Part shown: in pieces, positions 10,862 through 20,648 of the stretch
Numbering within the stretch: position 1 is the first letter of the stretch
How the letters are laid out: every line of letters begins with the position of its first letter
Source: Stemphylium vesicarium
Lineage: Eukaryota > Ascomycota > Dothideomycetes > Pleosporales > Pleosporaceae
Length of the DNA: 64,000 bases
Assembly (NCBI GenBank): GCA_004380135.1
Contig: QXCR01000157.1
Span: forward strand, 47,113 to 111,112
Direction: 5' to 3'
The notes under the pieces: generated by a model
The model's database searches: none
What the model saw: the letters and a program-made list of their open reading frames with translations, nothing else
Told to the model about the DNA's origin: nothing
Program-made: the position numbers and the translations under genes

Positions 10862-11677
10862 GTTGGCGGGAGCTTTGGTGGGGGCGCGTCAGGCGGTCCA
10901 AGTGACGATTGCGAGCGATGCACGTAATTTGACGATGGAAAAAGCTGGCTTAAGCAAGCGACGAGCTATGCGATCCCTACCACAGCGAGACTGAAGGTGA
11001 AAAATGAGTGCAATGTGGGAGAGAGCGAATATGGTTCAAGCATGTGAGTAGTTCCAGTGCTCCGGAGCTGGGCCTACGTCGGTCCAGGGCTCGGCTGGCT
11101 ATTTCGCGTGCCGAGGCTGATCTTCGCCGAACACCCGCACCCCGAGTGAGCCACCACTGCCAGATGAGCTCAGGCAATCTGAGGGTTTCCGTGGTGGTGA
11201 GAGAAGAGCTCAGGGAGATATGCTACCCCGCCTGCACAAACGTCACCGTATACATGGCTGCACAAAAGGAAGGCGCCATCCTTCACTGTGATGGGGGACG
11301 ACATGAAGGCTGCATATGCCCAAAACAAATGCACGCCTTGTTCCTTCCACCACGCTAAGCTCGGGCTGACCGCTGCGTACTGGAGGCTCTGCTGTGGGCC
11401 CCAAATTAGTCCTTCCGATATTGTGGCATGTGAAAGTGGATGATGAGGTGACCATACGCAGCCAGCTCCAACCTCAGAAAACCCATCTCATATTTTCACA
11501 GAACACAGGCTTGGAATCTTCAATACATTGTACTAGAGTAAAGCCGCAGGCTGCAAACGCCGAAAAGAAACAGATTTGGAACAGGGTATCATAAAGAACT
11601 TGTTAGAACATCATTGTCCCTCCCAAAACGCCCCATCATATACGCTAGAATCTGACCCGTGATGAATTCATGCGCCA
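10862..11677. other. Intergenic, carnitine carrier promoter side
   Basis: Contains the upstream region of the carrier and the 3' flank of the helicase. One CCGAGG (reverse of CCTCGG, the FarA/FarB-type fatty-acid response core) lies at 11111-11116, about 250 bp above the carrier ATG. One hexamer is expected by chance in a kilobase or two, so it is only a lead. No gene was seen. Confidence 0.4.
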
Positions 11678-14194
11678 TCAGCGATCGACGCCCACCTTCC
11701 CTGGGCCCTTGCCCACCTTCTTGTCGATACCCAGCTTCTCAAGATCCGACTGTTTGTACAAGTGAGGAGCGACTTCTGTAAGCCAATTCGGATCGATAGG
11801 GGCTACAGAACGGATGAACTCCGTTGATGTCGAGATGAGCTCATGGAATATGACCCACTTCTCGCGTGTCTTGGACATGCAGCTGGAAGGATGAATCCGG
11901 ACAGACAAACCGCCTTTCCCAAGAACAGCATAGGTTTGACCATCCCGCTGCAGGCGTGCTACGTTGTGGAAAAAGCCGGCCGTCAGACTCTTCATAATGG
12001 TGACATGGTCCGAGATGCCACAGCTCGAACGGGCAATCTCAACCTTGTCGCAGAGACCCAAGAGCTGCTCTCGCACATCTCGTACCCGCGCGATTGATCG
12101 ATACTGCACGAAGTTCTCTTTGGCCCATAGTGGCGAGTACTCGTTTTCTTCGAATTCGTTATAAAGCCGGAGAAGTCCCAGCATATCCCCTCCCTCGGCC
12201 GCCTGGAAGAAACGAGCTTTAGCATGATCGGCTGCCATCTTCTTGTCTTTCGGGGCGAAGAAAAGCGCTCCCGCCTCAGCCACCATGGCTACAATGGTGA
12301 TGATTTCGCTGGCGCAGCCGTATTGTTCTGCTGCCAACAAAGTTTTAGCAAGCTGCGGATCCAGTGGTAGTTCGCTAGCCCGCCGACCGAGCTTCGTTAT
12401 CGTTCCTTCACTGTTCAAGAATCCGAAACTGTACAGATTCTCTAGAGATTTCGCAATAGTCGAAACCGGCGGTGGATCCATAAAGTCAAAATGTAACAGA
12501 TCATTAACTCCAAGTGCCTTCAAAGTCAGCGCGACAGAGTCGAAGTTGCAGCGCTGCACTTCAGGCGGATGCTGTTCAGGCAATTCATTTGCGTAACTCC
12601 AGGCCGTATACAGTCGGAAACACTTGCCAGGACCCGTTCGCCCGGCACGGCCAGCTCTTTGCTCAGCACTCGCGCGCGAGCATGGCACTACAGACAACGT
12701 AGACATGCCTGTGCGGGTGTCGTATGAGTTTTGCTTCTCTACACCCGAATCTAGAACAATGCTAATGCCATCAACTGTCAAACTCGTTTCTGCAATGTTG
12801 GTCGCAACAATGACCTTGCGAGAGCCTGCCGGTGTAGGTTGGAAGATGAGCTGCTGTGCTTCTGCAGGAAGTGCACCATAGATAGGGGCTATGATGAGAG
12901 GAGCAACTCTATTTCCGAGTTTCTTCATGGTATCTTCCAGGAACTGTACAGCGGCCTCAATCTCATCCTGACCAGAAAGGAAGGCTAGGATGTCACCTTT
13001 CTCGGTACCCATGGCCACATGGAGCTGTATGACCGTCGTGACCATGGCGTTCAAGTAATTGGCTTCTGGAGAGGTTGTGAAATGCTTCTGGATAGGAAAG
13101 GTGCGTCCTGGGATCCTGAAAATTGGGCAATTGTTATAGTACTCTGAGAAGCGCTGAACGTTCAAAGACGCACTACTGATGATAAGTCGGAATTCTGGGC
13201 GAATACTGCAGATGTCTTTGGTGAGACTGATCAAGAGATCGGTATTGACGCTACGCTCGTGTGCTTCGTCCAGAATGACAACATCATAGCGTTCAAGCAT
13301 TGGGTCATTCTGCAATGCCTTCATGAGGATACCGTCTGTGCAATACTCAATGACCGTTTCTTTCTCGTCGATTTTTGACTCAAATCGGACGCTGTAGCCA
13401 ACTTCCCTTCCGACTCGCGTATGGTTTTCTTCCGCTACACGCTGGGCTAGAGACATGGCTGCGACACGTCTGGGCTGCGTACACACGATGCGTTTGCCCC
13501 CACCGCCATAGCCAGCATCACGCGTATAGGCAGGGACCTGCGTACTCTTGCCCGAGCCGGTCGAAGCTTCGATTACGAGAATTTGCTGGGTCTTGATGGC
13601 TTCAATAAGCTCGTCCTTGAAAGCGTATATCGGCAAACTCTTGCGGACTTCGTCTATGCTCTTTGCCTTCTTCTCCGCTTCATCAAGTTGGGCCAGGAGT
13701 CTCTGCTGCTCCGGGTCGATACTAGCCTGAGCCATAGCCTGGAACGAGACCTGAGTAGAGTTGTCGAAGACGAATTCATAGTCGTCCTCTTGTACGCGTT
13801 CGGGCTTCTTGGTCTGAGTCTTGATCTTCTTCATCTGCTCCTCTTCCCATAGTTGCACTTCGCTCTTTTCGTATCCTGGCTCTTTGTGGCGCTTTGTGAG
13901 GGCCTCGTGTTTGTTCGAATAGTCGGCGTCCGGTATGATAAACCCATCTCGATGCTCGTCTATGGCATTACGCGCCTCGGCCAGCTTCAACGTTTCTCTG
14001 TTCTTGGCAAACTCTTTGCGTTCTCTTTCTGATAGTTTAGAACCCAGCCTCTCTTCTTCCTCTGCTTCTTCTGCGACCTGGCGGCGGAGGAGCGCGAGCT
14101 GTTGCGCTTCTCGTTCGGCAAGATATTTCTGACGCGACGCGAGGCGGAGGGCGCTGACATCTTGGTCGCCCGTCTTTCGTCGTTTCGAGTCCAT
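11678..14194 (-). CDS. DEAH-box spliceosomal RNA helicase, Prp2/Cdc28/DHX16-like
   Basis: One exon; I start at MDSKRRKTGD (14194), giving 838 aa. The frame continues upstream to an ATG at 14401 (907 aa), but those 69 residues are unlike the family and probably leader. The N-terminus is a charged helical region. The core carries GSGKST (213-218), CTQPRRVAA, DEAH (309-312), FLSGQDEIE, TNIAETSLTVDGI and QRAGRAGR (512-519). It is followed by winged-helix, ratchet and OB domains ending in a basic tail. Prp2 remodels the activated spliceosome before the first transesterification, usually with the G-patch protein Spp2. Motif III reads SAS (341-343) where nearly all DEAH helicases have SAT. Prp2 is preferred over Prp22/Prp43 because of overall size and the absence of an S1 domain; assignment within the DEAH group is moderately sure. 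Confidence 0.85.
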   Translation of the reverse strand: MDSKRRKTGDQDVSALRLASRQKYLAEREAQQLALLRRQVAEEAEEEERLGSKLSERERKEFAKNRETLKLAEARNAIDEHRDGFIIPDADYSNKHEALTKRHKEPGYEKSEVQLWEEEQMKKIKTQTKKPERVQEDDYEFVFDNSTQVSFQAMAQASIDPEQQRLLAQLDEAEKKAKSIDEVRKSLPIYAFKDELIEAIKTQQILVIEASTGSGKSTQVPAYTRDAGYGGGGKRIVCTQPRRVAAMSLAQRVAEENHTRVGREVGYSVRFESKIDEKETVIEYCTDGILMKALQNDPMLERYDVVILDEAHERSVNTDLLISLTKDICSIRPEFRLIISSASLNVQRFSEYYNNCPIFRIPGRTFPIQKHFTTSPEANYLNAMVTTVIQLHVAMGTEKGDILAFLSGQDEIEAAVQFLEDTMKKLGNRVAPLIIAPIYGALPAEAQQLIFQPTPAGSRKVIVATNIAETSLTVDGISIVLDSGVEKQNSYDTRTGMSTLSVVPCSRASAEQRAGRAGRTGPGKCFRLYTAWSYANELPEQHPPEVQRCNFDSVALTLKALGVNDLLHFDFMDPPPVSTIAKSLENLYSFGFLNSEGTITKLGRRASELPLDPQLAKTLLAAEQYGCASEIITIVAMVAEAGALFFAPKDKKMAADHAKARFFQAAEGGDMLGLLRLYNEFEENEYSPLWAKENFVQYRSIARVRDVREQLLGLCDKVEIARSSCGISDHVTIMKSLTAGFFHNVARLQRDGQTYAVLGKGGLSVRIHPSSCMSKTREKWVIFHELISTSTEFIRSVAPIDPNWLTEVAPHLYKQSDLEKLGIDKKVGKGPGKVGVDR

Positions 14195-14621
14195 GTTGGG
14201 TGGTTTTGTATGCGACAACTCTTCAATACGCGCAGGGGTCGTTACAGTTGCTGCGGTTTCGGCGACGAAGACTGTGGCCTGGGGAGGTTTGGAGAGGTTT
14301 GGTAGTGGGTGGCTGAGGTCTGTACAAAATGTTGAAGCTCGGGCCAGGTGGCGGGCCCGCGGGCGGGACACGCTAAGGCAGCCGGCTGCAAGGTCGAGCA
14401 TCTTCAGGCACCTCCGGCTGCATTGAATTCACAAGATATGGCCAACACAGAGTCAGCCACAATTGAACATGGAGAAAATTCATTCTTCATTATCATGCGG
14501 CGCTCGTCGAGAACGCCGTTCGCGATGCCACGCTTCATAAACACTTAAAACAAGAGCATATACAAATAACCCACTCCAGCAACACCTCCATGAGGCTAAG
14601 CAACGTCGTTATGCTAAATGC
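14195..14621. other. Short intergenic region
   Basis: Leader and promoter of the Prp2-like gene and 3' flank of RAD54. It includes an alternative in-frame upstream ATG for the helicase at 14401. Nothing else was seen. Confidence 0.5.
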
Positions 14622-17057
14622 TCAATGGCTGATGTACTGGAAAACAGCACTGACATCCTTGAGATCGTTCGCCGTCTCTTGTCTAAGCAACAAATCCTGG
14701 ATCTTGCCCAACGGGCCCGTTTCTCCATCATTGACAAAATGGTTCCAAGTACTTGTATCACCATACAGCATAGCCGGAGCTTTGATGACTTGCCTTCCAT
14801 CTTCTTTCCGACACCGCTTGCACTTGAATGTGTCGTGTGTGTCGCTTGTGGTATTGTTGCGGTATTGAAAGAGCTCGCGGAGAGAATCAAGACTGAAATG
14901 TCGCTCGACGTCTTCCGCAGAGTCGACGACACAAGATGAGAGTGATTGTTTGTGAGACTGCCGCTGGAAGACCTTCTCTTCGATGGTACCGGTGGTGATG
15001 AAGCGGTACACGAAGCAGTCTTTCTTCTGGCCGTCACGCCATACACGAGCGAGGGCTTGCTGATCGGCAGCCGGGTTCCAATCAGGATCGAAGAGAACAA
15101 GTCGGTTGGCACCAATCAAGTTGAGACCACATCCACCGGCCTTGGAGGAAAGGAGGAAGACAAACTCTGGGCTTTCTGGATCGTTGAACTTGTCAACCAG
15201 CTTTTGTCGTTTGCTGACGTTCATTGTACCGTCCAACCGGAAGCAGCCATATCCACGCGAGCGACAGAGCATGGCGAAGATGTCGAGTGTTTGTGTGTAG
15301 TTGGAAATCAAGACGATCTTGTCGTTTGTCTCGGCGCGAATACGGGCAAGCATACGGTCCAGAACTGCCATCTTGCCAGAGTACCAGACCTTGACTTCTC
15401 GATCTCTGCCTCGCGCGTCCTTTTGCACGAAATCTTCAGGGAGCTTGTCCTCGCACCCTGGTAAGTCCTCGGGCAGGTTGAGTAGATCTGGGTGGTTACA
15501 CAGTTTCTTGAGCATGCCGATGACCTTGAGTGGCTGCGAGCCTTTGCCACGGAGCAGACTTTGAACATCAGGCGACTTGATGAAGTGATTGTACAAGTCC
15601 CTTTGAAATGGCGCCAGGTTGCAAAAGACGACATGTTCGTACTTGACGGGTAGGTACTTTGAGAGAATATCATTGGTTCGCCGAATGATGAACTTGTTCA
15701 CCAGACCCAAGAGCTCTGTGAGTCTTTCTGTACCCTTCTGTACGTCTGCATCTGTTCCGTTGGCGTCGCGACCCTTCAGAATGGGAATCTCATAGTGCTT
15801 GCGGAATTCCATTCGTGTGCCAAGGTAGCCGGGGTTTGCGAAATTAAGTAGTGCGAAATACTCCGAGAGGTCGTTCTGGATGGGTGTTCCGGAGAGGATG
15901 ACACGCCTTTGAACATTGAGGTTATTCAAGGCCGTGAAGGTCAAGCTGTCACCATTCTTCAAGCGATGACCTTCGTCGCAAAGCATCAAACCAATAGGCG
16001 TCTGTCCAAACTCCTCGGCGTAGAGACGCAGTGTTTCATAAGACACGATCAGTACAGGTCGGACCACCGCGCGCCCAGATGCTATTGACCATTGTCGTAT
16101 TTGTTGAATCAACTCTTCCTTGGAAGCTTTTCCATCGATGGCGAAAGGAGTGACAGCATCCTTGCCCAGCCATTTGACCAACTCGTTTGCCCAATTCCTC
16201 ACTAAACTTGATGGACATGCGATAACGCATTTTTGTATCGTGGATTTTCCGGCATCTGGTGATTGCTTCAGTAGAGTCCACATCAGTGCGATACACTGCA
16301 ACGTCTTTCCGAGACCCATCTCGTCTGCCATGATACAGCCATTCGCCTTTGGGTCGATCATGCCAGTGGTGGCTCGGAACAAGAACTTTACACCCTCGAC
16401 TTGATGGGGTCGCAAAACCTTTGCAAGCCTCGGATCTATAACAACAGGTACGCGCGGTCTATCGTTGTCCACTTTCTTTTTCAAGCCCAGTATCTCAGCC
16501 AGACTCTTATGAACCAGTGGCGCCTCCAATTCCGTCTTCTCGGTCTGACTTTGCTTGGGCTCGATTTCTTTTGGTTCCGGCTTGTCATCAACAGTGGGGT
16601 CATACAAGACTATTGCAAACTCTCCACTGGGATCATGTAGTGGTCGCGCAACGAAGACGGTTCCCGTTCGCATACCCAGCAATGGAGCCGGTCGATGTGG
16701 GTTGTATGCGCCAGTGTCCTTGTTGACAAGAGGCACGATGAACTTGGTCCTGAAAGCAGTGTCTTTGTCTTTAGGTTTGAACACGGGAAATCGGTTCGCG
16801 TCTCGTGTGGCAAGGGCTAATCGATCCTCGTTCGAGTATGGCTTGTCACTCTCTCCATCCTCGCCACCAGCACCAGAGTAATCGACTTTCCTCTTCTTCC
16901 GTGTAGGCTTCTCTGACACTCGCGATACTGTAGCCGAGCCGGGGCATCGGAAGGGCTTGATGAGGCGTTCAGCGGTCTGTGGGGTGCCACCATAGAGACG
17001 CGCCGCGGGCTTTGCGGGTGTAGCCTCGCCAGCTGCGAGCGTTTTTGGGCGATGCAT
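14622..17057 (-). CDS. RAD54: DNA repair translocase Rad54
   Basis: Intronless, 811 aa, starting MHRPKTLAAG at 17057. The N-terminal basic segment includes RKKRK, a probable nuclear signal. It is followed by the Rad54 N-terminal domain and a complete SNF2 motor: ADEMGLGKT (Walker A, about 244-252), DEGH (361-364), LSGTPIQND, then lobe two with LISNYTQTLDI, GYGCFRLDGTM, LLSSKAGGCGLNLIGANRL and the QALARVWRDGQKK arginine-finger motif. The DEGH box and the motif spacing are those of Rad54 rather than the other SNF2 families. A C-terminal CKRC…C element may bind zinc. Rad54 works with Rad51 to remodel chromatin and extend D-loops in homologous recombination. It shares a 319-bp divergent promoter with the mitochondrial ribosomal protein gene. 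Confidence 0.96.
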   Translation of the reverse strand: MHRPKTLAAGEATPAKPAARLYGGTPQTAERLIKPFRCPGSATVSRVSEKPTRKKRKVDYSGAGGEDGESDKPYSNEDRLALATRDANRFPVFKPKDKDTAFRTKFIVPLVNKDTGAYNPHRPAPLLGMRTGTVFVARPLHDPSGEFAIVLYDPTVDDKPEPKEIEPKQSQTEKTELEAPLVHKSLAEILGLKKKVDNDRPRVPVVIDPRLAKVLRPHQVEGVKFLFRATTGMIDPKANGCIMADEMGLGKTLQCIALMWTLLKQSPDAGKSTIQKCVIACPSSLVRNWANELVKWLGKDAVTPFAIDGKASKEELIQQIRQWSIASGRAVVRPVLIVSYETLRLYAEEFGQTPIGLMLCDEGHRLKNGDSLTFTALNNLNVQRRVILSGTPIQNDLSEYFALLNFANPGYLGTRMEFRKHYEIPILKGRDANGTDADVQKGTERLTELLGLVNKFIIRRTNDILSKYLPVKYEHVVFCNLAPFQRDLYNHFIKSPDVQSLLRGKGSQPLKVIGMLKKLCNHPDLLNLPEDLPGCEDKLPEDFVQKDARGRDREVKVWYSGKMAVLDRMLARIRAETNDKIVLISNYTQTLDIFAMLCRSRGYGCFRLDGTMNVSKRQKLVDKFNDPESPEFVFLLSSKAGGCGLNLIGANRLVLFDPDWNPAADQQALARVWRDGQKKDCFVYRFITTGTIEEKVFQRQSHKQSLSSCVVDSAEDVERHFSLDSLRELFQYRNNTTSDTHDTFKCKRCRKEDGRQVIKAPAMLYGDTSTWNHFVNDGETGPLGKIQDLLLRQETANDLKDVSAVFQYISH

Positions 17058-17376
17058 ATGAGACTAGCACGCTTGGGAAGCGTGTAGAAAGTCGGGGGTA
17101 TATGGAGGGAGTTGAAGGGGGCTGGGTGGAGAGTAAGAGTTCGCGGTGTCACGTGCTGTGTCAGGCATCAGCACGATTTGAACTTCGGTGAATCCTCCTA
17201 TAGTATACCTCATAGTAATCATAATATATAGATTTGATTAAGAAAAGGTCTAAAAAGCCTTCATTGCGCAAAATGTTGAGTCGAACATGTCGCCGAAAAC
17301 CCTGTGACCGTCACCTCCGAGCCTCTCCGCAAATGCCCCAAATCCACCCCATCACCACATCGCAATCTCACCCATC
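17058..17376. promoter_or_regulatory. Shared divergent promoter RAD54 / mitochondrial uL11
   Basis: Only 319 bp separate the two start codons. The middle is AT-rich (TATAGTATACC, ATAATATATAGATTTG around 17200-17235) and could serve as a TATA or nucleosome-free element for either direction. Confidence 0.6.
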
Positions 17377-17993
17377 ATGGCGCGAAAAGCAGTAGCAAAA
17401 GATCAAATCGTCAAGTTGATAGTAGGCGCAGGACAGGCGTCACCCTCGCCGCCCGTCGGTCCAGCGCTGGGTAGTAAAGGTGTGAAGAGCATGGATTTCT
17501 GCAAAGTACGTCGTGTAGCAGTCCCCACCACCACCACTGTCGCCGCCACCAATTGTCGCACGACCATACGGCTAACAGACTACGCCAGGAGTTTAATGCA
17601 AGAACGGCACAATATACAGCTGGAACACCTATACCGGCGCGCATAACAGTCCGACCCGATCGCTCGTTTCACTTTCAGCTTCGCACTCCACCTACCGCAA
17701 CCCTCCTCCTCAGCGCAGCCGGCGTACTACCCACCAAGAACAAGATACGGGGCGCTGGAAATGTCCCTGGCCCAATGAACAACCATGATGGTCAAAAAGG
17801 AAAGACGTCAACGAACAGTCCGACGGTGGGAAACGCGGTCAAAGGCACTGTTGGCACCGTAAGCTTGAAGCATGTCTACGAGATTGCAAAGATCAAGCAC
17901 AGCGAGACGCGCTTGAGTGGTTTAACCTTAGAGGGCATTGCAAGGAGTATCGTAGGACAAGCTGGAAGCGTAGGCGTAGTTGTGGTACCATAA
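17377..17993 (+). CDS. Mitochondrial large-subunit ribosomal protein uL11m
   Basis: Exons 17377-17505 and 17589-17993 give 177 aa. The join (GTACGT donor, GGCTAACAG branch, CCAG acceptor) runs through SMDFCK/EFNART, the classic L11 sequence. The N-terminal domain has IVGAGQASPSPPVGPALGSKG, the conserved thiostrepton-region loop with PPVGPALG. The C-terminal RNA-binding domain has TKNKIRGAGNVPGP and ends GIARSIVGQAGSVGVVVVP. L11 binds the GTPase-associated centre of large-subunit rRNA. The bacterial-type sequence in a nuclear gene marks it as mitochondrial (Mrpl19 in yeast). The N-terminus is basic and short, as usual for this protein, with no long presequence. Confidence 0.94.
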
Positions 17994-18413
17994 GTCGATG
18001 CCCACTACTACAAGTTACAAATTTTATTGCACATAGCAGGTGCTTAACGATGAAGCCATGTTATGGTTCATGCTCCCATGGACGGTTTACTATCCCTTAC
18101 AAGGGCAATGTATCAGTAATGTAAATCTGTAGAGGTGAAATAACACTTTATGGGGATTCGACCAAGTAACGGATTATAATGCGGAACGTTGAGTCCATGA
18201 TGTTGACATGGATATTGATTAACAAGAATGCTAGCTATTGCAATTGATAAACCAGTTCATCCAAACACCTCCTCACATCTATCTACATTGAAAGCTCGAT
18301 GACTGGTCGTGGGCAGCACCCCGTGGGGGCTATTGAACACCGGGGTGGCATACTTGTATTTGGCCAAACATAGTCTTTGCTAAAACAAAGATTCGGCAGC
18401 GTTCGTTGCCCCA
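17994..18413. other. Convergent intergenic region
   Basis: 3' ends of the uL11m gene (+) and the Zn2Cys6 gene (-) meet here. The sequence is AT-rich and shows no gene or repeat that I can support. Confidence 0.5.
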
Positions 18414-20648
18414 TTAGAACCCATAGACACCCCCGTGCTCTTGAAACCTTAATTGATGGTCTCTTAGGTCCGCCCATAGGCGGAGCTCGCTCTCCTCATC
18501 GAATTCGCCTCCATTCGGATCGCTGATTTCAGGGCTTACCCTTTCCAACTTACTCAAGATGTCCAGGAATTTGTATAGATAATCCTGATGCTGTTGTGCT
18601 ACGCTGCCCCTTCTCTCTTTAGGGACTTCAAGCAGCGTACTAGCAATGGATCGGATTTTTTGCGTCTGTGTCGGAACAAATCGTAAGCTTGCGATTGGAC
18701 TAATGATGTTTCGGCGAAAGAAATCGACAGTTGGACATGCGATGATAAGATCGCCAGCTTGATAGAGGAGATCAGAATCCTGTAAATGAATGTGTAGACT
18801 TACAAAGGAGTCTCCATTAGGCTCCATGTTGACCATGTCGATGCTGCCGAGTACCACCAGAAGGTCCTTGACCACTTGTTCGCGCTCTTCCGACATGGTC
18901 TTCTCAAGGGCTTCGGCATCAGTAGTCGTATCAGACACAAACTTGTCAATCCCCGCTGCAATGGCATTGGTTGAGCTTTGCAGATCCGCTTGACCCTTTG
19001 TTCTTTGATACTTTTCTAGTTGTAGGAAGTACTTCTCCACCAAATGTGAGCGGGTGGCAAGATGACTAGCATATATGTTTGCCTTTTGTATCTCATAGCG
19101 GCGCGAATCCTGGGTTTCCGGTCTGGTATAGCTATCCGTTGTGGGGTCTCGCATGCTCGAGTACTCTGGCATGGGCGGGTAGTAGGATTTCTGCTGCTCA
19201 GCCGCACTGTCTTTGCCAAACTTTGGCCGAACTTTGAGCTGATCAGGTATAGTTTCTAGGATCTGCCGGCAACGCTGCAGACTTTGCTCAAAGATGCGCT
19301 GCTGTCGATCCCAGTCGAATATCTCATCGATGCCGAAAGCCATTTCGGCTGTTGCTAGCGACGAGTACGACAGGTAGATGCGTACGTTGATGTTGAAGCC
19401 GGTTATCATTGGGACCACACCCTCTGGCTGTGGCTGAATCTCATGAGGAAAGATGTACATGTCATCCACTTCTCGCGGTAACGGAGGCAAAGGCTCGCTA
19501 GGTGTCGCAGGAGCAATCACAAGTTCCCCAAAGGAAGCACCCAGCTGCTGTATTGTTCGGACGCCTACAAAGACGGTCCAGAAAACACGCCGACCAACCT
19601 CCTCTGTTATGTGATCCACTTTGGTGTCCCTTGAACCATCGAAGTTGGGGCCAGCGGAGCCCCAGGCATTTGGCACACCGCCGAGGTACGTGTAGCCCTG
19701 ATACTCGGGTTTGTGGAGACCCAGTGAGCGTATGATGGTCAAGCACTCGGCCATGTACAGCCGCAGCGGGCGCCATTGGAAAACATAGGCTCCAGCCAAG
19801 CCTAGGAAGTAGCTCGTGCAAGCATCGTATACGTTTAGAGAAGGTCGGTCGAGGTAGCCAGGGCCCCGCGCCCGTGCACAAACATCGCGACACTTGTCGA
19901 CCAGAGCAAGATGGTTCGGGTATTCGCGGCGCGTCTGCGAGTTGAGATGGAGGCGGGGCTTACGGGGGAAAGAGGCGACCAGGACAGCAATCATTGAGGC
20001 CAGCAGGGCCAGGAAAGAGGGGTTGGACAGGTCCTCGCGGTGGCCCCATGCCTCGCGGAACGACGGCTCGTGGGGGAAGGGACATAGCGGGTGGATGTAG
20101 GTGAAAAAGTCGTCGATGAGGGCGTTCAGCGTGGGCAGCGCGCATATCTCCTCGGCGGACAGATGGGCAGGCTGGGACGACTGCAGCTGGGCCAGGGCAT
20201 GGGCGGCGTTGGTGGGAGACTGCGGCGTTGAGCCTCCAGAGTCCAGGTCCCCAATGCGCCGCTTCTTAATGGCTTCGGCATGTCGGTTTGGCGGTCCGCG
20301 TCGTCGGCTCGGGCGCTCAAAGGTGCATGGGATCTCGAGAGCGACGCAGGCCCTACACGGCGGGCCTGATTCATCGCACTTTACTTTGCGGATGCTGCAG
20401 GAATCGCAGGCTTTGCGCAGTCTATTCGGCTTGGGCTGTTGCGGCAGCGGCAGCGGAGGGTTCAGCGCATGATTCGCTTGCAGAGCCTGTTGCGCCTGGA
20501 GCACCTCGTTGATATTCTCGAGCTTCGGAAAGGCGGCATCTTGCGGGTAGGCTGCGCGCGGAGCCTGCCCATCTAGAAGCTGCGCATGGAAGTAGTGCGG
20601 GTCCTGGGGCGGCAAAGAAGGGTATTGAGACGAGTTTGGCGATTTCAT
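18414..20648 (-). CDS. Zn2Cys6 fungal-type transcription factor
   Basis: 744 aa from the ATG at 20648 (ACC before it), intronless. The zinc cluster is complete: C81-x2-C84-x6-C91-x6-C98-x2-C101-x6-C108, in KACDSCSIRKVKCDESGPPC. It is followed by a basic linker (SRRRGPPNRHAEAIKKRR) that fits the contact and nuclear-signal region. Residues from about 160 onward match the fungal-specific regulatory domain: a hydrophobic helical block with FFTYIHPLCPFPHEPSF, the motif YMAECLTIIRSLGLHKPE, and RRVFWTVFVGVRTIQ. The N-terminal 75 residues are Gln/Pro-rich. The RRRGPPNRH linker resembles a conserved group of sugar or carbon-metabolism regulators, but I cannot name a target. Divergently placed from a tiny possible ORF at 21122. 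Confidence 0.88.
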   Translation of the reverse strand: MKSPNSSQYPSLPPQDPHYFHAQLLDGQAPRAAYPQDAAFPKLENINEVLQAQQALQANHALNPPLPLPQQPKPNRLRKACDSCSIRKVKCDESGPPCRACVALEIPCTFERPSRRRGPPNRHAEAIKKRRIGDLDSGGSTPQSPTNAAHALAQLQSSQPAHLSAEEICALPTLNALIDDFFTYIHPLCPFPHEPSFREAWGHREDLSNPSFLALLASMIAVLVASFPRKPRLHLNSQTRREYPNHLALVDKCRDVCARARGPGYLDRPSLNVYDACTSYFLGLAGAYVFQWRPLRLYMAECLTIIRSLGLHKPEYQGYTYLGGVPNAWGSAGPNFDGSRDTKVDHITEEVGRRVFWTVFVGVRTIQQLGASFGELVIAPATPSEPLPPLPREVDDMYIFPHEIQPQPEGVVPMITGFNINVRIYLSYSSLATAEMAFGIDEIFDWDRQQRIFEQSLQRCRQILETIPDQLKVRPKFGKDSAAEQQKSYYPPMPEYSSMRDPTTDSYTRPETQDSRRYEIQKANIYASHLATRSHLVEKYFLQLEKYQRTKGQADLQSSTNAIAAGIDKFVSDTTTDAEALEKTMSEEREQVVKDLLVVLGSIDMVNMEPNGDSFVSLHIHLQDSDLLYQAGDLIIACPTVDFFRRNIISPIASLRFVPTQTQKIRSIASTLLEVPKERRGSVAQQHQDYLYKFLDILSKLERVSPEISDPNGGEFDEESELRLWADLRDHQLRFQEHGGVYGF

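Noticed and set aside
14195..14401. In-frame 69-residue extension of the Prp2-like helicase from an upstream ATG
   Set aside because: Composition is unlike the family's N-terminus, and MDSKRRKTGD matches the expected start; kept only as an alternative.
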